A stretch of 41,611 bases of DNA, from contig NZ_JAFAND010000095.1 of assembly GCF_019232825.1 (NCBI RefSeq), positions 1-41,611 of the forward strand. The letters run 5' to 3'. Origin of the DNA: Paludibacterium sp. (GTDB taxonomy: Bacteria > Pseudomonadota > Gammaproteobacteria > Burkholderiales > Chromobacteriaceae). A program made the translations under genes and the position numbers. This document shows, one piece after another, positions 32,128 to 39,156 of the stretch (position 1 is its first letter; each line of letters starts with the position of its first letter). The notes beneath the pieces are model-generated. The model searched no databases. It saw only the letters and a program-made list of their open reading frames with translations, and was not told the origin of the DNA.

Positions 32128-32958
32128 CATCTAATTCAATTCCAAATTTTGCAGCGCAACATGCAAACAATGCCGAAAGCATATTTACATCATTCCAAAA
32201 GCATGATTCTTTGTCATTTTCCGCTCAATTGATTTTTCCCTTCCTTTCCGAAAAATATTCGATGAGGAAACGATAAGAATCAATAACGGCGGCGCTTTCA
32301 GGCCGGTGCCAATCAACGGGGGGAAAGATTGAAAGAGAGATACCGGGAAGCCAAAACCCCGTCCAATCCCAATAAAATCGGCCTTGGCCTGACAAAACGC
32401 ATTTTGGCGCCAATGTATTTCAGCATATCAATGTATAAACATTAGCTGCTATGGATTATTTTCTGCTTTATAGCATAGGAATGGGATAACACCAGGGCAA
32501 TATCGCAATTGGTTGATATAGTGCAGAGCCGCACTACAAGGGGGGCGTCAATATCAATATATTGATTTATAAAAGGTTTTGCGCCACCAACCCCAACTCG
32601 CATTCCACCTGACGCATCATCACATCTCAAAAGACGCGCAAATATTGTCGATTCGCGCAAGATGGCGAAAAAGGGCCTTTTTGCGCCCCCGCCCCACCAT
32701 CAGACAGTCAAAAAAGCGCCGCTTTCCAGCAAGTTTGCGTAATCGCCCGCAAAGCAAAAAACCATCAAATCGTTTATTTTCAATGGCTTGACAAAATCAT
32801 AGCCATACAGCGGCTTTGCCTGAAAAAGTTCGACAAAACATGCATGGCACAACTATTGCTTAATAGTCGACGGACTACATGCGCTTTTTGTCGGCCTGGA
32901 TGGCGGCAAGCCGGAATAGTCATGAATGCTGCATTGCGAGATGCACATGGGGCTGTCT
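32128..32958. other. Low-GC intergenic island, no gene supported
   Basis: About 830 bp markedly poorer in G+C than the coding DNA on both sides. No frame has family features. It holds a perfect 14-bp palindrome ATCAATATATTGAT (32553-32566), a hairpin GGCGAAAAAGG/CCTTTTTGCGCC (32664-32687) and a sigma54 promoter at 32845-32860. The composition suggests acquired or non-coding regulatory DNA. Confidence 0.6.
32845..32860 (+). promoter_or_regulatory. Sigma54 promoter reading antisense into the RAYT-HisRS gene
   Basis: TGGCAC-AACTA-TTGCT keeps both core elements and the GG-N10-GC spacing (GG 32846-32847, GC 32858-32859). A start near 32871 would give a plus-strand RNA that enters the 3' end of the minus-strand RAYT-HisRS gene within 90 nt. 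No plausible protein is encoded downstream on the plus strand. Confidence 0.6.
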
Positions 32959-34800
32959 TCAGGAGAGCATCAGCCTGATCGCGCTAACCAGTCCCTCGCG
33001 GGTGCACGTTTGCCGGTGCGCGGCGGCAACGTCCCACAATTCAATGCGCCGGCCTTGGTCGGCCACCGTCAGCACAATGCGCGCGCCGCCCTTGAGCGCA
33101 TGGCGCAGCCGCCAAGCGCGCTGCCCCACGCCGAAGTCGCAGACCACGGCCAACAGGGGAAACGCATCCCTCAGCCCGCTCGCCACCAGCAGGCCCGCCG
33201 CGGCATCTCCCTCGCTCTCCTGCAGGATGGCGATATCCTGGCGGGCGCTGGATACCACCGGCTGGCTACGCGCCTTTTCCGCCAACTGCAGCAGCGGCTC
33301 CACCATGAAGGCGAAACCGCAGGCGGGCGTGGCCTTGCCGATGACGCGCGTGGCGACCTCGTCATAGCGCCCGCCTCGGCACAACACCGGGTGATCCTCC
33401 AAGCCGGGCGCAGACCATTCGTGAAAGCTGTGCTGATAGTAGGGCCGGTGCGGAAACAGGTCGGGACGCACCGTGTGCGGCAGCCCCGCGCGCGCCAATG
33501 CCGCCGTCAAACGTTCAAAGCGCGCCAGGCTCGCGTCGGACAGGCTGTGCAGCATGTCCGGCGCGCTATCGATCAGCGCGCGCGGCACCCCGGGCAAACG
33601 GTCGCCGAGCAGCACTTCCGGCGCGGACGCGAGACTCGCCCGCGCCACCGGGTCGAGCGGCGCCAACACCGTCTCGAAGTGCTGACACAATCGTTGCCGA
33701 TAACGGGCAAGCTCCGCCGGCGTGCCCAGGGTATTGATTTCCAGCTCAACTTGGGGAAGCAGTTTCAAGCGCTGCAATAGCGCGTACTCAAGCAGCAGCT
33801 GTTCCAGTTCGATGTCGACGTCGTCAAAGCCCAGCGCCTCGGCGCCGATTTGATGCCATTGTTCAAGCTGCCCGCCGTCGAGGTGGTGGTTACGGAAAAC
33901 CGGCCCTTGATACCACAGCCGGGCCGGCATTTCCGTCAAATGCTGCGCGGCGATGGCACGCAAGCAGCCCATGGTGCCATCGCTGAGCAAACGGGCGGCC
34001 CAATCGTCGGCCTCGTCGTCGCCATCCAGCAACGGCAGCCGGATCTCGCGATAACCTTCCGACAGCAAGACCTGACGCGCTTCGGCATCGAGCCGGTTCC
34101 AATAATCGAGCCGGTCGGGATAATGCTTGCGCGGCCGGCCGCTCGGACGGGGGCGTACCGGCACCCGCAGCCGCTGTTCCAGCTCCAAACAATAATTCAG
34201 ATTGCCCAGCACGACGTTTTGGCGCAAACAGCTTTCCACCCGATGGACCAGCGTGGCGCCCAGCGCGGCGGACAGGAATTGCCGGTAGCGTTGCTGACGT
34301 CCGGCATCCTCCGCCGCCAAGTTTTGATAGGTCGCGTGCGGCGTCAGAAAATCTTGGCGACACTGCCCCAAGTGCGCCGGGCCGCTGCTCAGCAACGAGG
34401 GATCGACGTCGTCCCCCGCCTCCAGCGCGCGTAATTCGATGTACTTCTGGCACAACAGGAAATAGCTGGCCGGCTCGACGCCGGCATTGCGGTAGCGCCC
34501 CTCCCACAGCACGCCGCTGCGCCCGTGGCGGCGGTTGAAGTACGCCACATATTGCCGTCCGAGGTATTGGATGAATCGCGCCAGCACGGTTTTGTCCGTG
34601 ACCGTCAACAGCAGATAAATCTGACTCGGCAACAAGGAAAAAGCGTGCAGACGCAGCGGCATGTCGATGGCCGCCTGCCGCAGCAAGCCGACGAAGGTGC
34701 GATAATCGTCCTCGTCGCGGAAGAGCAATTCGCCGTTGTTGCCGCGCAGGGCCAGCAACTGCGGCAATTCGGTCACCAGGAGCCGTTCTTTTCTCGGCAT
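32959..34800 (-). CDS. Inactivated RAYT transposase fused to a degenerate histidyl-tRNA synthetase
   Basis: A 613-residue fusion. Residues 1-226 align over their whole length with REP-associated tyrosine transposases: RGNNGELLFRDEDDYRTF, QYLGRQYVAYFNRR, SGVLWEGRYR, YIELRALEAG and the tail SGRPRKHYP. The HUH motif, normally HVH, reads QIY (60-62), so metal binding and strand cleavage should be lost, though Tyr120 remains. Residues 227-510 follow HisRS from mid catalytic domain: ARLWYQGPVFR (motif 2, Arg303), QWHQIGAEALG (Gln317, Glu321), HRPYYQHSFHEW and RGGRYDEV. The catalytic Arg of RGLDYY is replaced, and motif 1 is missing. Residues 515-613 resemble the anticodon-binding domain. The start is 2 nt after the preceding HisRS-like gene. 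It is probably a histidine sensor with a nucleic-acid-binding arm; it cannot be a normal synthetase. Confidence 0.85.
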   Translation of the reverse strand: MPRKERLLVTELPQLLALRGNNGELLFRDEDDYRTFVGLLRQAAIDMPLRLHAFSLLPSQIYLLLTVTDKTVLARFIQYLGRQYVAYFNRRHGRSGVLWEGRYRNAGVEPASYFLLCQKYIELRALEAGDDVDPSLLSSGPAHLGQCRQDFLTPHATYQNLAAEDAGRQQRYRQFLSAALGATLVHRVESCLRQNVVLGNLNYCLELEQRLRVPVRPRPSGRPRKHYPDRLDYWNRLDAEARQVLLSEGYREIRLPLLDGDDEADDWAARLLSDGTMGCLRAIAAQHLTEMPARLWYQGPVFRNHHLDGGQLEQWHQIGAEALGFDDVDIELEQLLLEYALLQRLKLLPQVELEINTLGTPAELARYRQRLCQHFETVLAPLDPVARASLASAPEVLLGDRLPGVPRALIDSAPDMLHSLSDASLARFERLTAALARAGLPHTVRPDLFPHRPYYQHSFHEWSAPGLEDHPVLCRGGRYDEVATRVIGKATPACGFAFMVEPLLQLAEKARSQPVVSSARQDIAILQESEGDAAAGLLVASGLRDAFPLLAVVCDFGVGQRAWRLRHALKGGARIVLTVADQGRRIELWDVAAAHRQTCTREGLVSAIRLMLS

Positions 34801-34802
34801 CG

Positions 34803-35846
34803 TCAGCGCTCCCGGCCGGCGGCTTGCGCGCCGCTCAACCAGTCGATCAAGGCATCGGTCGACTGCTCGCCGACGGCGCCCTCGGCGCGCGACCACACCG
34901 TCCAGCGCCCATCGCGGCGGAGCACCAGCCGCCAGTCGGCGTCCTCGGCGGCAGTCTCCGGCGCCGCACTGGACAGCTGCGTGCGAATCCGCCATCCCTG
35001 CAAGCGGGCCCGCAACGTATGGCCGAACAACACCAAGTCGGTGGCTTGTTCCCGGCTCTCGGCGCGCAGCACCACGCACGGCGGCGACTGCGTCGCGGGT
35101 GGCTGGTAGCGGCACAACAGGTCGGTCAACCGTTCAACGTCGATGGCGAGCCCGGCCGCATGCAGCGGCCGCCCCAGCAAACGCGAGGCCAGTTCGTCGC
35201 AACGCCCGCCGTTACACACCCCCGTCGCGTCGGATGCCAGGCGCCAGTCGAACACGGTATGGTTGAAATAGCCGCGTCCGGCCACATCGTCGGCATCGAG
35301 CAGCCAGCACTGGCCCAAAGCGTCGAGCATGCGCGTGAACTCGGCAAAATGGCGCCGGCTATGCAATCCGAGGCGACCGGCGGCATCCTGGGCCTGCTCG
35401 CGCCAGCTTCCCAGATTGTTGACGGTCAGCTCGGCCTTTTGCGCGAGCCCCAAGGCCCGCCACAGTTCGCGAATCAACAACACCAGCTCCGCCTCGATGG
35501 CGGGGTCCGGCGCATTGAAGACCACCACGCCAAACTCCACCGTCTGGCGCGGGCCTTGAGGACCGTGCCATAGCACCGGGCGGAGAAACCAAATGCGCTC
35601 GATGCCGCGCCGCGCCGGCGTGTGCGCGGCCAGCACGGCGCGCACGCCGGAAGGCAGTCCGTCGGGGCGCAAGCGGTCCCACGCCGTCCCTGCCGACTCG
35701 TGGGCAGGGGTGCTGGCCTCCAGCGCCGGCAACCGGATTTCTTGATAGCCATAACGGTGCATGACGCCGCGAAGCCGCGCTTCCACCCAATGCTTCAGAT
35801 TGTCCGTCTCGACGACGATATCCTGCGGCATACCGCCCAGCGTCAT
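34803..35846 (-). CDS. Degenerate HisRS/HisZ-like paralogue
   Basis: A 347-residue class II synthetase-like protein. The N terminus keeps the HisRS start region: LGGMPQDIV for RGMxDxLP, then HRYGYQEIRLPALE (motif 1) and RLRPDGLPSGVRA for LRPEGTA. Motif 2 is lost (FLRPVLWHGPQG for GPMFRHERPQKG), as is the histidine-contact QFHQxGxE (VEFGVVVFN). RGLDYY is reduced to GRGYF, followed by FNHTVFDW and GGRCDEL. It is shorter than HisRS because the insertion domain is trimmed. A C-terminal anticodon-like domain remains. The ATG at 35846 is preferred, with GGAG 6 nt before it; an ATG at 35858 is possible. It is translationally adjacent to the RAYT-HisRS gene, so the two may form a heterodimer. Confidence 0.82.
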   Translation of the reverse strand: MTLGGMPQDIVVETDNLKHWVEARLRGVMHRYGYQEIRLPALEASTPAHESAGTAWDRLRPDGLPSGVRAVLAAHTPARRGIERIWFLRPVLWHGPQGPRQTVEFGVVVFNAPDPAIEAELVLLIRELWRALGLAQKAELTVNNLGSWREQAQDAAGRLGLHSRRHFAEFTRMLDALGQCWLLDADDVAGRGYFNHTVFDWRLASDATGVCNGGRCDELASRLLGRPLHAAGLAIDVERLTDLLCRYQPPATQSPPCVVLRAESREQATDLVLFGHTLRARLQGWRIRTQLSSAAPETAAEDADWRLVLRRDGRWTVWSRAEGAVGEQSTDALIDWLSGAQAAGRER

Positions 35847-35871
35847 GGTCCGCTCCATTCTCCCAAACGAA

Positions 35872-35893
35872 AGCCCGGGGATCGCCCCGGGCT
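35872..35893 (-). terminator. Strong hairpin between hdc and the HisRS-like gene
   Basis: AGCCCGGGG-CGAT-CCCCGGGCT is a 9-bp perfect stem. On the minus strand it is followed by TTCGTTT, a weak T-tract, so it could partially terminate and set hdc expression above the downstream genes. Confidence 0.65.
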
Positions 35894-35940
35894 TATTGTG
35901 TCAGAAAACCGGACGAGGGGTCCGCCCCGTCGCCACGCAG

Positions 35941-37077
35941 TTAGGCGGCGGCTTCCGCCAGATCGGCGACCACGTCGTCGATCAAGGCATCGATGCGGCT
36001 GCTGTCCAGATGATGCGCCGTCGTGATCAGATGGGCATAGGCTCCCGACGTGGCCAGACAATGCTTTTTCCACACGTCTTCGGACGGACAGGGGAAGACG
36101 ACCGTAATCGAGTTCCTGTTGCGCCAAGCCTTGATGCCGCAAGCCTGGAAACGGTCGACGGCGTATTGGGCCATTCTCAGGCAATGGGCGATCCGCCGTT
36201 GCTGCTCCTCGAACGAGACGGCGTGGATGGCGTACCACAGCAAAAGCGGCGTATGGCCGTTGCGCGACCCGGTGATGGTTTTATCGTGGGCGGCAATATA
36301 GTCGATTTCGACCGAAATCTGATCGACGTTCTTTTTCCGTGCCAGCACCACGCCGCACGGGATCGGCGTGCCGATCATCTTGTGGCCGGACACGCTGATC
36401 GAATCGATGCCGTCGGCAAAATTATGCGGTTGCGGATCGTCGACGAAGGGCAGGATCATGCCGCTCAAGGCGGCGTCGCCGTGAATGTAGTAATCCTCGC
36501 GCGCGAAACCGGCTTGGCTCATCAAGCGCTGCAAACGGCCGATATCGTCGACGGCGCCTTTGACCGTCGTACCCAGGTTGGCAAACAGGATGGGATGACG
36601 TTCGCCGCTCGCGGCGATTTTACGCATCAGGTCCTGGTAATCGATCTCGCCATTGGGCAGCGAATCCACCACTTGGGATTTGATGCGCAGCAGCTTGACG
36701 ATTTTGGCGACCGAATAGTGCGTGTCGCGCGAATAGAACAGCGTGCCATCGGGAAACAACTCGCGCGCCAGGTAGCAACCGAACATATTGCCTTCGGTGC
36801 CGCCGTTGGTGACATAGCCCCAGCTTTGGTCGAAGCCGATGCGATAGAGCTTGGCAAAATGCTTGATCACCTCTTCCTCGAACGCGAAGGTGTTGAGCAG
36901 GTAATTGCAGTACTCCGCCCAATCGCCGCAATTGTTCAGAGAAAAGCGCATGAAGCGCTCAAGACCACCGTAATCGAAATCCGCCGATTCGGGATAACCA
37001 ATATTGAAGTATTGGTTTTTAACGCAATGGGCCCAGAATGCATCGAGCTTGTTCTGGTTTTCGATGGACAGAGGCAT
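35941..37077 (-). CDS. hdc: PLP-dependent histidine decarboxylase
   Basis: A 378-residue group II decarboxylase of exactly the length of the Gram-negative histidine decarboxylases (Morganella, Raoultella, Photobacterium). Diagnostic stretches are [55 protein letters not shown] and [14 protein letters not shown]. The PLP lysine is Lys233 in SVSGHKMIG; His120 should stack on the cofactor and Asp201 in HGDAALSGM pairs with the ring nitrogen. The enzyme converts histidine to histamine and CO2, consuming a proton. GAAGGAAG precedes the ATG. It is the first gene of the cluster and diverges from the hybrid kinase gene. Confidence 0.97.
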   Translation of the reverse strand: MPLSIENQNKLDAFWAHCVKNQYFNIGYPESADFDYGGLERFMRFSLNNCGDWAEYCNYLLNTFAFEEEVIKHFAKLYRIGFDQSWGYVTNGGTEGNMFGCYLARELFPDGTLFYSRDTHYSVAKIVKLLRIKSQVVDSLPNGEIDYQDLMRKIAASGERHPILFANLGTTVKGAVDDIGRLQRLMSQAGFAREDYYIHGDAALSGMILPFVDDPQPHNFADGIDSISVSGHKMIGTPIPCGVVLARKKNVDQISVEIDYIAAHDKTITGSRNGHTPLLLWYAIHAVSFEEQQRRIAHCLRMAQYAVDRFQACGIKAWRNRNSITVVFPCPSEDVWKKHCLATSGAYAHLITTAHHLDSSRIDALIDDVVADLAEAAA

Positions 37078-37473
37078 GTTGTTCTTCCTTCAAGGCCAGC
37101 CGTCCCTGAATACCTCCAGGTGGTCCTGACGTGCGTTTTTAAGAAGGTGCTAATGTATCCCTCTCGGCGCGAAGGGAAAGCCAAACATGCCAAATTCAGC
37201 TTGATTTTGCAGGCGATTAACCATCACGGCGGCCACTTTATCGGCAAAGGCCAATTATTTGACCCCGTCCCCTTTTTTTAAAATATTGCTCATGGGGCGG
37301 TGCCGCGACCTTGGGCGGATCGGGACAAAAAACGTCTTGCATTCGCCTTAACCATTGTTAATATTTTCTCATGTGATTTATCCATTTTAAGTACGCACTT
37401 CATCCTGAAGCGCCGCATCCAAACCCGACGCTTCCGCCGTCCCGCGCCGAGTGCCTGACGGAAGGAATTCCCC
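37078..37473. promoter_or_regulatory. Divergent control region of hdc and the hybrid kinase
   Basis: About 395 bp without a supported gene. Near 37253-37281 it holds CAATTATTTGACCCCGTCCCC followed by a T run, a sequence style often found beside RAYT-type transposons. I see no FNR or sigma54 site here. Confidence 0.4.
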
Positions 37474-39156
37474 ATGACCCAGTCCTCGATCCCGCCCCCC
37501 CGCTCCCAGCGCATGGCCAGACTCAGGGCCGTTCTGGACGCGCTGGTCATGCCGGAGTCGGCACTGCGGCGGCAAGCCCGTGCTTGGCTGACGTCCTGGC
37601 CGCGTTTTCGCAAACGGCTCGCGCCCTTCCTCGAGGCCATCCCCAACGCCGTGGTGGTGGTGGATCGCGAAGGCCGCATCGCGGCGCTCAACGCCCGAAC
37701 GGAAAGCTGGTTCGGTTATGCGCACGACGAGCTGATCGGCAAGCCGGTCGAAGTGCTGCTCCCCGCCGATTTGCGCGTCAATCACGTGTTCCTGCGGCAG
37801 AGTTTCATGCAGGCGCTGGCCGCGCGACCGATGGGACAGGGGCGCGAGTTGTTCGCTTGCCGCAAGGACGGCAGCGAATTCCCGGTCGAAATCGGTCTCA
37901 ACCCGCTAGAGACCCGCAAAGGGACCATGGTGCTCAGTTCAATCATCGACATCAGCGAACGCAAGGCCAGCGAGGCGCGCTTTCATGCGCAAGCCGCGCA
38001 GGTGGCGCAAGCGAGCAGCTACAAATCGGCGTTTCTGGCCAATATGTCGCATGAGCTGCGCACGCCGCTCAACAGCATCTTGCTGTTGAGCGAACATCTG
38101 TGCGCCGCGCCCCAGGACAATCTGCTGCCCAAGCAGCTCAACTACGCTCAAATCATCCATCAATCCGGCCGGGATCTGCTCGCGCTGATCGAGGATATTC
38201 TCGATCTGTCCCGCATCGAGGCCGGCAAGCTGGACATCCACGCGGAACCGCTGTCTCCACGCGAGCTCTGCCACTATTTGCGCCGCACGTTCACGCCGCT
38301 TGCCGAGTCGCACCAGCTATCGTTGACCTGCGAGGTCGCCACGGCGGTGCCGGACACCATCGTGGTGGATTTCAAGCGGCTCTATCAGATCGTCAAGAAC
38401 CTGTTCTCCAACGCCTGCAAATTCACGCCGGCCAACGGGCAAGTCGCCGTGCGCATCGATGCCGATCCAGCCACGCTCTCCATCGCGGTCAGCGATACCG
38501 GCAGCGGCATACCCGCCGATAAGCAAGCCGAGATTTTCGATGCCTTTGTCCAACTGGACGGCACCTCCAGCCGCCGCGTCAGCGGCTGCGGCTTGGGGCT
38601 GGCCATCGCCCGCCAGCTGGCGGCCTTGCTGGGCGGCAACTTGACAGTGGACAGCACCGTGGGCCAAGGCAGCACCTTTACCCTCCACTTGCCGCTACTC
38701 ACCGAGAGCGCGCCGCGCGCCGCGCCGCATCCGCTGAGCGACCCGCTCCCCCCGCCGCCACTGGCCGACCCGTCGCTATTGCAGACACTGGCTGGGCGCA
38801 AGGTGCTGCTGGTGGACGACGAGATACGCAATATCTTTGCCATGACCAGCCTGTTGGAGGATGCCGGTCTGGACGTGCGCGTGGCGCGCAATGGCCAGGA
38901 GGCCCTGGATGCGGTGCGCCGCCAGCCGGAAATCGAATTGATTCTGATGGACATGATGTTGCCGCTTTTGGATGGCTACCAGGCAACGGCCATCTTGCGC
39001 AGCGAACTGCATTTCTCCAAACCGATCCTGGCGCTGACCGCGCTGGCGATGAAAGGCGACCGCGAAAAATGCCTGGCGGCCGGGGCAGACGCGTACTTGG
39101 CCAAGCCCGTCGAGCGCCAGGCGCTTTTGACCCTGATAGGAAAGATGCTGAGATGA
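37474..39156 (+). CDS. Cytoplasmic hybrid sensor histidine kinase (PAS-HisKA-HATPase-REC)
   Basis: A 560-residue kinase without membrane helices. A PAS domain (about 52-165: AIPNAVVVVDREGRIAALN, then the PAC-type DISERKASE) is followed by HisKA with His193 in FLANMSHELRTPLN. The HATPase_c domain has NLFSNACKFTP, DTGSGIP and GCGLGLAIARQLA. The C-terminal receiver (about 440-560) has the phosphoacceptor Asp in ILMDMMLPLLDG and a KPV switch Lys. The order fits a phosphorelay; no Hpt domain is seen. The stop overlaps the next gene as ATGA, pointing to the REC-GGDEF-EAL protein as a relay partner. Confidence 0.93.
   Translation: MTQSSIPPPRSQRMARLRAVLDALVMPESALRRQARAWLTSWPRFRKRLAPFLEAIPNAVVVVDREGRIAALNARTESWFGYAHDELIGKPVEVLLPADLRVNHVFLRQSFMQALAARPMGQGRELFACRKDGSEFPVEIGLNPLETRKGTMVLSSIIDISERKASEARFHAQAAQVAQASSYKSAFLANMSHELRTPLNSILLLSEHLCAAPQDNLLPKQLNYAQIIHQSGRDLLALIEDILDLSRIEAGKLDIHAEPLSPRELCHYLRRTFTPLAESHQLSLTCEVATAVPDTIVVDFKRLYQIVKNLFSNACKFTPANGQVAVRIDADPATLSIAVSDTGSGIPADKQAEIFDAFVQLDGTSSRRVSGCGLGLAIARQLAALLGGNLTVDSTVGQGSTFTLHLPLLTESAPRAAPHPLSDPLPPPPLADPSLLQTLAGRKVLLVDDEIRNIFAMTSLLEDAGLDVRVARNGQEALDAVRRQPEIELILMDMMLPLLDGYQATAILRSELHFSKPILALTALAMKGDREKCLAAGADAYLAKPVERQALLTLIGKMLR

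Noticed and set aside
32879-33367. Plus-strand frame downstream of the antisense sigma54 site
   Set aside because: It lies opposite the RAYT-HisRS coding sequence and has no protein-like features; any transcript there is more likely non-coding.
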